Notes: generated by a model not told the origin, from the sequence alone. A stretch of 64,000 nt of DNA from Flammeovirgaceae bacterium UBA6059 (GCA_002435755.1 DIYH01000022.1:1-64000); one strand, 5' to 3'; shown: positions 15,827 to 25,456, numbered from the stretch's first letter. Program-made: numbers and translations.

Positions 15827-17992
15827 TTAGAGAGTCTCTTTAATGAAATTAGTCATCATCATGTATAAGTGATTTCTTGTTTCTGTTCCTCGAATGCCAT
15901 GGGCCTTGTCCGGATAGTAAAATGATCTAAAACCCTTCCCTGCGTTGATCAGGGCCTCCTGCAGAGCCACACTATTTTGGAAATGTACATTGTCGTCACC
16001 TGTACCATGTATCAGCAGGAAATTACCTTTAAGCTTCTCGACATGGGTCAACGGAGAGTTGTTGTCATAACCACTTGGGTTGTCCTGCGGTCGCTGCAAG
16101 TAGCGTTCGGTGTAGATTGTATCATAAAACCTCCATGTAGTGACAGGGGCTACCGCAATACCTGTCTTAAAAACATCAGCCCCTTTGAACATCGCCAATG
16201 AGGACATGTAGCCACCGTAACTCCAACCCCAGATACCAATTCTATCTGCATCAACAAACGGTAACGATCCCAGGAACCTGGCACCTGCAATATGGTCTTC
16301 AACTTCTAGTTTGCCAAGTTCTTTATAAGTCAGCTTTTTGAATTCTTCACCTCTTCCACCTGTACCCCTCGTGTCCATCACAGCAATGATATAGCCCTGT
16401 TGAACAAGCATCTGGTGCCAGATATAATGGCTTCCGGCGTAGTTGTGCGTTACATTCTGTGATCCCGGACCACTATACTGAAAGATGAGTACAGGATACT
16501 GACGTGTACTGTCAAACTTAGCGGGCTGTAATAGGTAACCATCCAGCTTCGTCTTATTGACCGATTCATAGGTGAAGTATTGCTTAGTGGCCAGGCCATA
16601 CTCTTCATGCTTTTTAATGAGCTCATCATTATCCTCCAGTACCTTCAGTGTCTCATTTGTTTTGGTCTCAACCAGTGAGACTTGTACGGGATTTTCCGGT
16701 AGGGTGTGGTAGTGCAGATAGTATTTGAAGTCTTTGCTCATATCTGCGCGCGTCCATCCCCCTGTCTCAGGAGAAAGCAGCGCTTTGCCTCCACCTTTGA
16801 TGTTGACCTTGTACAAAGCACGGTCCTTAGATGACAACTCGGTAGAAATGTAATACAGCACCGGTGTACGTGCTGACTGATCTAAGCCAACCAGTTCGGT
16901 TGACTCCCACAAACCAGATGTAACCTGATTGGCCGTCTGACCATCCATAGTATGCAGAAAGAAATGCTTGTAGCCTTTTCTTTCACTCGAGATCAGAAAG
17001 TATTTACCATCATTGAGGTAGATAAGATCATCTACATAATTCATGTCGATAAAGGTGCGTGACCTATCGGTGAATACTACCTCTGCGCTACCTGTACGTG
17101 CGTCAACATGCATTACATCGAGCTTATTTTGTAACCTGTTGAGCCTTAGAATTGATAACAAGGTGTTGTTTCTGGTCCATTGCACACGTGGGATATAGAT
17201 GTCAGTGTCCTTACCAAGGTCCACATCCACAAAAGCATTTTCCTCAACGTCAAAGATCCTTACGCCCATTACTGAGTTGGCCTCACCTGCTTTGGGGTAT
17301 TTGAACTTGTAATCCTCCGGGTAGAGGCTCACATTGTTCCATTTCTGCATATTGTACTCTTTCACTTCACTTTCATCAAATCTCATGAAGGCGATTCGGC
17401 GACTATCAGGGGACCAGAAAAAAGCTTTTGTAATGCTGAATTCTTCTTCGTAGACCCAATCAGTACTGCCATTGATGATCTCATTCTTCTTCCCGTCATC
17501 GGTGATCTGCAGTTCGGACATATTGATAAGGCGAACCATGAACAGGTTATTGCCTCTTGTAAATGCCACCATCTTACCGTCAGGTGAAAACGTCGCGTAA
17601 CTCTGGCGACCATTATCCGATAGGGGCTCAAAACTCTTGTCTTTGAAGTTGACTACATAAAAAAGGGCCGTATATGATCTACGATAGATACTCTGACGAT
17701 CAGTCATCAATAGCATCTGCTTCTCATCTGGACTAAACTCATAGTCATCGATTACTACTGATTTGTCTGACCCGTCAAAAATGATACTATCGGGCTCTTC
17801 ACCTGTGATATCGTAGCGTACAATCTTATTGTCAGACAGTGCTGTGTAGAACTGTCCATCATTCATCCAGTTAACATTGCTCACTGTCTTCTGACTGAAT
17901 GTACCATCGGTGATATTCGAGATCTCGATCTTTTTTTGGGCTGTCACCGTCTGAGATATCAGTAGAAGTATTAGTACAAATCGGGTCATCAT
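15827..17992 (-). CDS. Dipeptidyl peptidase IV-like serine peptidase (S9)
   Basis: From MMTRFVLILLL the product is 721 residues with a signal peptide ending TVTAQ. Residues about 60-470 form the DPP IV beta-propeller, with the double Glu motif in DWVYEEEFSI. The C-terminal alpha/beta-hydrolase carries the triad: Ser in GWSYGGY near residue 590, Asp in GTGDDNVHF near 665, His in KAHGIRG near 697. It removes N-terminal X-Pro dipeptides from peptides in the periplasm or at the surface. The longer reading frame adds 39 residues with no signal character, so the later start is preferred. Confidence 0.92.
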   Translation of the reverse strand: MMTRFVLILLLISQTVTAQKKIEISNITDGTFSQKTVSNVNWMNDGQFYTALSDNKIVRYDITGEEPDSIIFDGSDKSVVIDDYEFSPDEKQMLLMTDRQSIYRRSYTALFYVVNFKDKSFEPLSDNGRQSYATFSPDGKMVAFTRGNNLFMVRLINMSELQITDDGKKNEIINGSTDWVYEEEFSITKAFFWSPDSRRIAFMRFDESEVKEYNMQKWNNVSLYPEDYKFKYPKAGEANSVMGVRIFDVEENAFVDVDLGKDTDIYIPRVQWTRNNTLLSILRLNRLQNKLDVMHVDARTGSAEVVFTDRSRTFIDMNYVDDLIYLNDGKYFLISSERKGYKHFFLHTMDGQTANQVTSGLWESTELVGLDQSARTPVLYYISTELSSKDRALYKVNIKGGGKALLSPETGGWTRADMSKDFKYYLHYHTLPENPVQVSLVETKTNETLKVLEDNDELIKKHEEYGLATKQYFTYESVNKTKLDGYLLQPAKFDSTRQYPVLIFQYSGPGSQNVTHNYAGSHYIWHQMLVQQGYIIAVMDTRGTGGRGEEFKKLTYKELGKLEVEDHIAGARFLGSLPFVDADRIGIWGWSYGGYMSSLAMFKGADVFKTGIAVAPVTTWRFYDTIYTERYLQRPQDNPSGYDNNSPLTHVEKLKGNFLLIHGTGDDNVHFQNSVALQEALINAGKGFRSFYYPDKAHGIRGTETRNHLYMMMTNFIKETL

Positions 17993-18013
17993 AGTCGTTG
18001 GTTTTGTTGTTCG

Positions 18014-18021
18014 CAAATATA
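18014..18021 (-). promoter_or_regulatory. TAnnTTTG promoter element of the DPP IV gene
   Basis: The minus strand reads TATATTTG, an exact match to the Bacteroidota -7 element, 22 nt before the chosen start. No clear TTG lies at the expected upstream distance. The position supports the shorter start of the peptidase gene. Confidence 0.45.
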
Positions 18022-18162
18022 TGTAAATAGGTCTATCGCAGCTTTTAGAGCTCGATGATGAAAGTAAGCTATTCCCGAATTGTTCCTCATAGCACCTATC
18101 GGGAATCAATATATATCAGTTCATTGTTTATCTTCCGTTAACGACCTAACGAGCACAACCGT

Positions 18163-19536
18163 ATGCTGACACTTGATGATATAAAAGTCTTTGAAAATGT
18201 TTCTGAGGCGGCCAAAAAATGGTTCCTGGAAAAAGCTGATCGTAAAACCGCTAAAAAAGATGATGCCATTTTCCGAACAGGTGACCCCATGGATGATATG
18301 CATATCATCCTTGATGGTAAAGTACAATTCATGATCAAACAGGGTGGAAGCTATGTGCCGGTAGCTATTGCTCAAGCTGGTGATATTTCCGGATTATTAC
18401 CTTTCTCAAGAATGAAGGAAGCGACCGGCAATGGTATAGTATTAGAGAATTGCACTTACCTTTCAATGAATAGGAAGCACTTCCATGAGTTAGGTGAAGT
18501 AAGTCCGGAACTGATGCAAGCGCTCGTGAGTCATCTTTCCGATAGGGTACGCAATTTCACACGTTCGCAACAGCAGCAGGAAAAGATGGCCTCACTCGGC
18601 AAGCTGTCCGCCGGCCTGGCGCATGAGATCAATAATCCAGCTGCTGCTATCAGTCGTACGTCCGGCTCACTCCGCGAGCGCCTGCAACAAATACCCGAAC
18701 TGACAGCACGACTTCTGGATCATCAGCTCACAAGAGACCAACTCCAGGCTGTGACATATCTAGTCACAGCCAAATGTGACCTGACGAATAAAGCCCCGAT
18801 TAGTATGATCGAGCGCGGAGAATGGGAAGACGCCCTGGTCGACTGGATGGACGAGCGTGATATTGAAGAGAGCTTCGAGTTTGCAGAGGCACTCCTTAAT
18901 GCAGGAGTAAAAGTAGAGGACCTTGATGAGATGGCCCAGTCCTTACCACAGGCCTCCCTTGGAGATGCTTTGTCCTGGATCAACAGTACCATTGAGTCTG
19001 AGAGGCTGTCAGTAGAGATACATGAAGCATCAGAGCGTATCTCACATCTGGTCGGTTCGATCAAGACATATAGTCATATGGACAAGTCCCCTGACAGAGA
19101 GAAAACACAGCTTCATGACGGCCTTGACAGTACCTTGACCATGCTAGGGCATAAGCTCAAAAGCACTCAGATAAGCATTCACAGAGATTATGAAGATAAC
19201 TTGCAGCAGGTTAATGCCTTTCCCGGAGAACTAAACCAGGTATGGACAAATATACTAGACAATGCTATTGACGCACTTGGAGCCGAAGGCAACATTACCA
19301 TCAAGACTTTCAATCAGAATGAGTTTGCAAGAGTAGACATCATCGATGATGGACCAGGCATTCCTCAAGACATTCAAAACAAGATCTTCGACCCATTCTT
19401 CACCACCAAAGGTGTAGGTAAAGGCTCAGGTCTTGGGCTGGATATCGTTCTTCGCATTATCCGCAACCACAACGGAGACATCAAGCTATTCAGCGAACCT
19501 GGGAACACAAGGTTTGAGATTTGCTTGCCGGTTTAG
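18163..19536 (+). CDS. Cyclic-nucleotide-binding-domain histidine kinase
   Basis: This 457-residue soluble protein has no membrane helix. Residues about 1-130 are a CRP-like cyclic-nucleotide-binding fold (AIFRTGDPMDDMHIILDGKV). A dimerisation helix follows with GLAHEINNP and phospho-acceptor His154. The C-terminal ATPase domain has NILDNAIDALG, DDGPGIP and GKGSGLGL. It probably phosphorylates the receiver protein encoded downstream, from which it is separated only by a four-helix-bundle gene. The ligand of the CNB domain is not known. Confidence 0.87.
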   Translation: MLTLDDIKVFENVSEAAKKWFLEKADRKTAKKDDAIFRTGDPMDDMHIILDGKVQFMIKQGGSYVPVAIAQAGDISGLLPFSRMKEATGNGIVLENCTYLSMNRKHFHELGEVSPELMQALVSHLSDRVRNFTRSQQQQEKMASLGKLSAGLAHEINNPAAAISRTSGSLRERLQQIPELTARLLDHQLTRDQLQAVTYLVTAKCDLTNKAPISMIERGEWEDALVDWMDERDIEESFEFAEALLNAGVKVEDLDEMAQSLPQASLGDALSWINSTIESERLSVEIHEASERISHLVGSIKTYSHMDKSPDREKTQLHDGLDSTLTMLGHKLKSTQISIHRDYEDNLQQVNAFPGELNQVWTNILDNAIDALGAEGNITIKTFNQNEFARVDIIDDGPGIPQDIQNKIFDPFFTTKGVGKGSGLGLDIVLRIIRNHNGDIKLFSEPGNTRFEICLPV

Positions 19537-19543
19537 TCCGTGG

Positions 19544-19958
19544 TTATTGGGTTATGATAGTAGTCAGTCAATAGTAAAGAAGCGATGATGGATTATAAAG
19601 ATTTGGAGGTTTGGCAAAAGGCCAGGAGCTTAGTCAAAAAGGTTCACAAGCTGAGCGCTGGTTTCCCCAAATATGAAAGGTTTTCGTTAACCCAACAAAT
19701 CAATCGAGCCGCAATACCTATCCCATCCAATTTCGCAGAAGGTTATGGCCGTTTCCATTCGAACAACAAAATAAGATTCATGTATATCGCCAGAGGTTCA
19801 CTGTTCGAAGTAGAGACACAATTATATCTTGCCTTCGATTTAGACTACATATCACAAGGTACTTTGACTAATTTACAGGAGGAGATCACAAGTGTTAAAA
19901 AGCTCGTGAATGGCTTTATGAACTACCTGAAAAACGACCGACAATCATAACCCAATAA
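19544..19958. repeat. 15-bp inverted repeat flanking the four-helix-bundle gene
   Basis: TTATTGGGTTATGAT at 19544-19558 has its exact reverse complement at 19944-19958. The right arm overlaps the stop codon of the enclosed gene. The arms bracket a complete small gene that separates two functionally linked genes, so this looks like a small inserted unit. No transposase or target-site duplication was recognised. Confidence 0.7.
19585..19950 (+). CDS. Four-helix-bundle protein (23S rRNA intervening-sequence type)
   Basis: The 121-residue protein begins with the family signature YKDLEVWQKARSLVKKV and contains INRAAIPIPSNFAEGYGR and FMYIARGSLFEVETQL. These are hallmarks of the S23/IVP four-helix-bundle family first seen in intervening sequences of spirochaete 23S rRNA genes. 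Related Bacteroidota copies occur as scattered single genes of unknown function, often in odd positions. Here the gene lies between a kinase and its likely partner and is bracketed by a 15-bp inverted repeat. Confidence 0.9.
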   Translation: MMDYKDLEVWQKARSLVKKVHKLSAGFPKYERFSLTQQINRAAIPIPSNFAEGYGRFHSNNKIRFMYIARGSLFEVETQLYLAFDLDYISQGTLTNLQEEITSVKKLVNGFMNYLKNDRQS

Positions 19959-19993
19959 TCAAAGACTAAAAACCGAGGACCAACGACTATTCA

Positions 19994-20677
19994 ATGAAAC
20001 TTCCTATCATATTAATACTCGACGATGATCCGCAGGTGTTACGCGCTATTGAGCGTGACATAAGAAAAGAGTTTCGAAAGCAATATCGAGTACTAAGCAC
20101 TACTTCTGCGGATGAAGCGCTAGGCACTATCGGGGACCTGAAGCTGAAGAATGAAGTAGTAGCGATGTTTTTGTCGGATCAAAAAATGCCGGAAATGTTA
20201 GGTGTAGAGTTCCTTGAGAAAGCGCGCGAAGTGTATCCTAAAGCCAAAAGACTGCTATTGACAGCTTATTCGGATACGGAAGCAGCTATCAAAGCCATCA
20301 ACGATGTACAGCTTGACTACTACTTGCTTAAACCGTGGGACCCACCATCCGAAAAGCTTTATCCAGTATTATATGATCAGTTGGATGAATGGCAAAAGCA
20401 GTTTGTACCTGAATTTGAAGGCATCAAAGTGGTGGGTTACCAATACTCATCTCTTTCTCATAAGATCAAAGATTTCTTGTCAGGAAACCTTATCCCCTAC
20501 CAGTGGCTGGATGTAAACAGAAGTACCAAAGCCAATGAACTGATGGGGCTTGCTCAATACACAGCTGCCGATCTACCTGCAGTTTTTTTCGAGGATGGAA
20601 GCCGGCTTGCCAAACCTAGTCTTGCGGAACTGGCTGAAAAAATCGGGCTTAAATCTAAGGCCACAGAAAAACTGTAG
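19994..20677 (+). CDS. Receiver domain protein, N-terminal part of a receiver/FAD-reductase protein
   Basis: The 227-residue ORF has a CheY-like receiver: LILDDDP, LSDQKMP with the phospho-acceptor Asp near residue 58, LLTAYSD and LLKPWDPP. A thioredoxin/glutaredoxin-like segment of about 90 residues follows (DLPAVFFEDGSRL). It stops at a TAG after SKATEKL. The reading frame continues unbroken after that codon into an FAD-binding domain, as in longer Bacteroidota proteins that join these parts. The TAG therefore appears to interrupt a once-longer protein. The upstream CNB-kinase is the likely partner. Confidence 0.8.
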   Translation: MKLPIILILDDDPQVLRAIERDIRKEFRKQYRVLSTTSADEALGTIGDLKLKNEVVAMFLSDQKMPEMLGVEFLEKAREVYPKAKRLLLTAYSDTEAAIKAINDVQLDYYLLKPWDPPSEKLYPVLYDQLDEWQKQFVPEFEGIKVVGYQYSSLSHKIKDFLSGNLIPYQWLDVNRSTKANELMGLAQYTAADLPAVFFEDGSRLAKPSLAELAEKIGLKSKATEKL

Positions 20678-21652
20678 GATGTAGCGATCATAGGGGCAGG
20701 ACCCGCAGGGCTAGCCGCAGGAGTTTATGGCGGTTCCGAAGGACTCAAAACATTACTTATCGAAAAACGCGCTCCAGGTGGTCAGGCCGGTACAAGCAGC
20801 CGTATTGAAAACTATTTGGGTTTCCCAAAAGGGCTGAGCGGCGCTGAACTATCTCATCGTGCCATAACGCAAGCCACCCGCTTTGGAGTAGAGTTGCTTT
20901 CTCCTCAGGAGGTAGCAGAGATCAGTGTCGAAGGCAACTACAAAAGGATCAAACTGATTGACGGTAGTGAGGTCAACTGTAGGGCAGTGGTCATCACTAG
21001 TGGGGTTGATTACCGTAAACACCCTGCAAAAGGAGTGGATGACTACAGTGGTGCCGGTATCTACTATGGAGCTGCTATGACTGAGTCTGCGGCTTGCCAG
21101 GACCAGGACGTCTATGTAGTCGGAGGAGGCAACTCTGCTGGTCAGGCCGCTATGTATCTTTCGAAGTTTGCTTGCAAAGTACATATTGTGATACGTAAGC
21201 CGGATCTGAGCAGTAGTATGTCACAATATCTCATCGATCAAATTGGTGGAACAGAAAACATTGAGGTGCTAGGCAAAACGAACGTTATTTCGGTAGCGGG
21301 TGAGGGACATCTTGAAAAAGTGATGTTGGAAGATATGGACACAGGTCAACAGCGTGAAGTGGAAGCAGCAGCCATGTTTATTTTTATAGGAGCAAAGCCC
21401 TATACAGATTGGATCACTGGCATTATCAAAGATGAAAAAGGCTTCATAGAGACCGGACAAGCATTGCACAAATACGATGATTATCAAAAGACCTGGAAAA
21501 ATCCTCGTGAGCCATTTTTGCTTGAAACCAGCAGCCCTGGGGTATTTGCAGCAGGGGATGTACGAGCAGGTGCTATGAACAGGGTCGCTTCCGCTGTAGG
21601 TGAAGGAGCCATGGCCATTAAGTTCGTTCACGAATACCTTGCGGAAGTGTAG
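20678..21652 (+). pseudogene. Thioredoxin-reductase-like FAD domain after an in-frame TAG
   Basis: This is the same frame as the receiver ORF. Directly after the TAG the translation reads DVAIIGAGPAGLAAGVYGG, the FAD-binding fold, then GGQAGTSSRIENYLGFP, the NADPH fold VVGGGNSAGQAAMYLS, and GVFAAGDVRAGAMNRV. Where thioredoxin reductase has its CxxC, this protein has AAMTES, so it is a ferredoxin-NADP-reductase-like variant. The first ATG (20816) would omit the FAD motif and no ATG or GTG lies earlier, so a separate gene is unlikely. Nonsense mutation, read-through or a sequence error are the options; TAC to TAG would restore the usual Tyr-Asp. Confidence 0.7.
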
Positions 21653-21707
21653 TAACAGTTATTTGTGATTTGATTTTTCTAATGTTCTTTGGTACTTTGC
21701 CAATATT

Positions 21708-22064
21708 GTGAAGAAGTATACGGCCATAGCAATAGATGACGACAAGGTCTTCCTGACCATCCTTCAGAAGTTGATGGACACCATCGATTTCGTAGATCTG
21801 GTGGAGACACATAACAACCCAGTCTCAGGAGCACTTTCTGTTGTCAACCAGGAACCGGACTTTCTATTCCTGGATGTGGAGATGCCCTTCGTTGATGGTT
21901 TTGAAACCATCGAGATGCTGAAACACCGACCCAAAACCATAGTCATTAGCTCCCACGAATCATCTCACGAATCAGTCCGGATGATAAAGCCGGATGCTTT
22001 CATTTCCAAGCCAATCAACAAAGAGGAATTGGAAAAGATCCTTACTCAGCTTTTAGAAGTATAG
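21708..22064 (+). CDS. Single-domain response regulator
   Basis: The 118-residue protein consists only of a receiver domain: AIAIDDDKVF, FLFLDVEMPFVDG with the phospho-acceptor Asp near residue 54, IVISSHES and FISKPINKEEL. The start is GTG. There is no output domain, so it acts through protein contacts, as CheY or Spo0F do. It lies 55 nt after the reductase region and may belong to the same signalling group as the CNB-kinase. Confidence 0.85.
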   Translation: MKKYTAIAIDDDKVFLTILQKLMDTIDFVDLVETHNNPVSGALSVVNQEPDFLFLDVEMPFVDGFETIEMLKHRPKTIVISSHESSHESVRMIKPDAFISKPINKEELEKILTQLLEV

Positions 22065-22133
22065 CACACCTTCGATGTAATATTGGTTGTTCTTCAGGCC
22101 GACTGTCACCATCTTCTTCTCAAACTTTTATCT

Positions 22134-24728
22134 ATGAAGAAGCTGTTTTTCTCATTACTATGCCTGCCTATTTTATGTCAAGCCCAGCTACTCAGTCCTG
22201 AAGAGTTCAATGGTTATCCGGGTGGCTCTACTTATACGGTCACCGGCAATCATTACAGGTATTATCAACACCTCGCTGAAAGCGATAGGGTACTCCACAA
22301 GATCTACGGTAAAAGCATCCAGAGCAGAGACCTGGTTCAACTGATCATCAGTAGTAAGGAGAATCTTGCCAAGATCGATGATATCAAATCAGCAAACCGA
22401 AAACTCACCAGACTTACAGGCCCATTAGATGAAACAGAAAAGCAAAGGATCATATCTGATAATCCTTCTATACTTTACATTTTCATTGTTGATACGGATG
22501 AGGAAGCAGGTGTAGAAGTACTGTCAGAAGTAGCCCATGATTTGGCTACCAGAGAGGATGCTATAGCAAATAGTATTCGTGATAACCTGGTTGTGATCAT
22601 ATCCCCACTTACCAATCCTGATGCGCACGCAAGGTATGTGACGTGGCATGGTCTGTACAACATTCCTGGTGCCTCTAACGATCCGAATGCTGTCGAAAAC
22701 AGGGCCCATTGGGGAATGAACACTGACGGTAACGCCATCGGTCTTGACGTGAATCGTGATTTTAGCTTTTTTTCCACTCCTGAAATGTCAGCCCTTGCCG
22801 AGCAAATCATGGAGTGGCGGCCCAACCTTGTGTTGGACGTTCACAGTGGACCAACTACTCACTTCATTCCTCCGTTTGCTCCACCTTATCATGATCTTTG
22901 GCCTGACAAGGCTTACGACTGGTGGGTTGAAGTAGCGGAAGAAACAGGTAAGCGCTTTGGAGAAAAAGGATGGTCACTTTTCAGTCGCAATCAGTTTGAT
23001 GGTGTGAGTCATGTTGGATTTGGACTTTCATGGGCGATGCTTGGGCCAAGCCTCAGCTCTTTTTTGTTTGAGACATTTGGAGGACGGCCAGGACGTACTA
23101 CTTCCTTCATCAGAACAGATGGTACATTGGCTACCATGCGCATGGCGATGGACAGGCATGCCGAGGGTACGTGGACTTTGATGGAAGTGGCTTCCAGGGA
23201 AAAAAAACGACTCATGGAAGATGTGTATCAAGCTCAACTCAAAGGAGTACGAGATGCACAAAACACGTCGATCAAACATGTGATCATTCCAGCAGATCAA
23301 GATCCATCGAGAGTTAACAGAATGCTGGAACGATTGCAAGTTCAGGATATTGAAGTACAACAAGCACAAGCAAACTTCTCAGCCACCGTCACTACCTATG
23401 ATCAGTCTTTGCAGAACAGCAGGCAATCCTACAAAGCTGGAGACTATATCATCAATTTGGACCAGCCACAAGCTCGATTAGTCAGATCATTTTTTGACCC
23501 AACAATAGATGATAAAACCCCCAGGACGTGGGTTCCAGCAGGTCGCAACATGCCATTCTATGATGTGACATGGAACACTTATCCGCTGATCTTCGGAGTA
23601 GAAGCATATCATACCAGTACCTCATTATCCGTAGACACACGACCATCTACCTATCTCGAGGATGCATCGACGCTTCCTGAAAAAAGCTATGCTTATTTTG
23701 TGACGCCAGATCTGGAAGCGAGCTACCGACTTGTCATACGCATGTCACAGGAGGGATATAAATGGCGCGTTTTTAAAAGCTGGTTTCAAATTGATGGGGT
23801 AACTTACCCTAAGGGCACTTTCGCCGCACTGTCGCTACGCAATCCGGAGCATTTCCATGAGCGACTGATTGAGCTAACTAAGGAATACAACGTCAGGGTC
23901 AATACTACCGACAATCCTTTTACAGAGGCAGGAGTCACCTTCGGTGATGATGTAAGACTAGCACCCATCAGGCAGCCCAAAGTAGCTGTACTTGCCGACT
24001 GGCCAGTCATGCAGGACCACTATTACGGCGGTATTCGCAATGTCCTGGAGCACGATTATGATGTCACATTTTCTCCGGTGATGCTTTCCACGCTCAATCA
24101 AGGTGACCTATCACAGTACACGACCATCGTACTCCCCAATGCTGGTTTGGATATTCGAGGTGGACCTGGATTTAGTCGTGGCTATAAGGGTGCACTACAG
24201 CTTAATAAGCTGCGAAACTACGTACTTCGTGGGGGTACATTGATTGTCTCTCACGCTGCGGGTGAAGTGATTGCTAACGATGAAGTATTGGGTGCAGGAG
24301 TAAGTTTCGAGGGTTTTGCAGAGTATTCAAATGGTACAATTCTGAAGGGTCAATTCAACAACACAGATAAAGTCCCTACTGAACAAGTGGCCTGGCAACC
24401 TGGGATGAATGAAGTTGGTCCTTCGATTCTGTCAACGGGATACAGTACATCGACAATAGGGCTGCCTGCAGCCTACCCTATTGTGCTCAAGCCAGAAGAT
24501 GAAGATAATGTCGTTCTGAGTTATAGTATGGACAGGTCCGGTCTTTTACTCGATGGTTTCATGTTAGATGAAGACAAGGAAAAACTAGCAGGTGCTCCCT
24601 ATATGCTACGGACAAAAGTTGGCAAGGGCCATGTGGTTTACTTCACTTCTGACCCTACCTTCCGCGGCTATTGGTATAGCATTCACAAACTCTTTCTGAA
24701 TGCTATTCTGCTAGGCAATCATGAGTGA
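22134..24728 (+). CDS. Secreted M14-family zinc carboxypeptidase-like protein
   Basis: From MKKLFFSLLCLPILC the product is 864 residues with a signal peptide. An M14-like fold covers about residues 20-350: LDVNRDF (Asn-Arg pair near 206) and VLDVHSGP (third zinc His near 237). At the first zinc site, where HxxE is expected, the sequence is DTDEEAGVE near residue 119, so the usual His is replaced by Asp while Glu remains. The C-terminal half (VAVLADWPVMQDHYYGG, ILSTGYS) has the glutamine-amidotransferase-like fold seen in large Bacteroidota M14 proteins. Activity is uncertain because of the changed ligand. Confidence 0.8.
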   Translation: MKKLFFSLLCLPILCQAQLLSPEEFNGYPGGSTYTVTGNHYRYYQHLAESDRVLHKIYGKSIQSRDLVQLIISSKENLAKIDDIKSANRKLTRLTGPLDETEKQRIISDNPSILYIFIVDTDEEAGVEVLSEVAHDLATREDAIANSIRDNLVVIISPLTNPDAHARYVTWHGLYNIPGASNDPNAVENRAHWGMNTDGNAIGLDVNRDFSFFSTPEMSALAEQIMEWRPNLVLDVHSGPTTHFIPPFAPPYHDLWPDKAYDWWVEVAEETGKRFGEKGWSLFSRNQFDGVSHVGFGLSWAMLGPSLSSFLFETFGGRPGRTTSFIRTDGTLATMRMAMDRHAEGTWTLMEVASREKKRLMEDVYQAQLKGVRDAQNTSIKHVIIPADQDPSRVNRMLERLQVQDIEVQQAQANFSATVTTYDQSLQNSRQSYKAGDYIINLDQPQARLVRSFFDPTIDDKTPRTWVPAGRNMPFYDVTWNTYPLIFGVEAYHTSTSLSVDTRPSTYLEDASTLPEKSYAYFVTPDLEASYRLVIRMSQEGYKWRVFKSWFQIDGVTYPKGTFAALSLRNPEHFHERLIELTKEYNVRVNTTDNPFTEAGVTFGDDVRLAPIRQPKVAVLADWPVMQDHYYGGIRNVLEHDYDVTFSPVMLSTLNQGDLSQYTTIVLPNAGLDIRGGPGFSRGYKGALQLNKLRNYVLRGGTLIVSHAAGEVIANDEVLGAGVSFEGFAEYSNGTILKGQFNNTDKVPTEQVAWQPGMNEVGPSILSTGYSTSTIGLPAAYPIVLKPEDEDNVVLSYSMDRSGLLLDGFMLDEDKEKLAGAPYMLRTKVGKGHVVYFTSDPTFRGYWYSIHKLFLNAILLGNHE

Positions 24729-24764
24729 GACGAATTAATCACCCGGTAAAGATGTTGCTATAGT

Positions 24765-24935
24765 ATGGCATTTTGGGTCTTTATATTGTTCCTTCTCCTA
24801 CCGGGAATCATTAGCATCCTGCTAGCACGCTACTACCACCAGTCTTATTTCGAATGGTTGATGTGGGTGTTGATCCTGGGGCCGCTGGCGTTACCCATCC
24901 AGTTTTGGACAGGGTTGAGAAGCACAGGTTCTTAA
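24765..24935 (+). CDS. Small membrane protein, hypothetical
   Basis: A 56-codon ORF starts MAFWVFILFLLLPGIISI and has a second hydrophobic stretch (WLMWVLILGPLALPI). Two helices joined by a short polar loop fit a small inner-membrane protein. It lies 36 nt after the M14 gene, and its stop overlaps that of the facing DinB-like gene by 4 nt, a pattern also seen at real genes in this window. I recognise no family. Confidence 0.5.
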   Translation: MAFWVFILFLLLPGIISILLARYYHQSYFEWLMWVLILGPLALPIQFWTGLRSTGS

Positions 24936-25387
24936 ATCATCTTCTTCATCGCCATCATATAGCCGAGATGAAGCGCTTCGTGACTGTTGTTGAACTGTAA
25001 GGCATCTGAAGTACTATGTAAAGTCACACCAAAGCTTGTTGGGTACTCTTTGTACTCCTTGAACTTTTCGGCTTCCCAGTCTTTCCGGGTCTTATCCACC
25101 ATATTTAATAGCTCCAACTTAATGCTATTCACTTCTTGTTGCTCAACCTCTCCCTCTGGCTTTGTCCCTTTTCTGAAGCGATCAATAAAATCATCCCTAA
25201 TGTAACCTTGCTGCCCGGAAAGCCTGTAGACCAACAACTGCTGGGTTACCAGTACATGGCCAAGGTTCCAGACAAGGTTATTGCTGTACCCTACCGGAAC
25301 ACGGTTGAGCTGTTCATTTGAAAAACCAGATATCGTGTTTAGTATATTGTTGCGCGTGACACGCATGGTATCGAAGATGTGTTCCAT
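24932..25387 (-). CDS. DinB-family protein
   Basis: The 151-residue protein has the DinB four-helix layout with its metal-type histidines: VWNLGHVLVTQQLLVYRLSG near residue 49 and NNSHEALHLGYMMAMKK near the C-terminus. DinB/YfiT-like proteins use the three histidines to hold a metal and often act in thiol-dependent transfer reactions. The substrate here is unknown. The gene is single. Confidence 0.85.
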   Translation of the reverse strand: MEHIFDTMRVTRNNILNTISGFSNEQLNRVPVGYSNNLVWNLGHVLVTQQLLVYRLSGQQGYIRDDFIDRFRKGTKPEGEVEQQEVNSIKLELLNMVDKTRKDWEAEKFKEYKEYPTSFGVTLHSTSDALQFNNSHEALHLGYMMAMKKMI

Positions 25388-25456
25388 AATTCATAGTATA
25401 ATCAAGCTCTACTGACAAATCAGCTTAATGTCTGATAGTTCCAATAAGGCTAGGCA

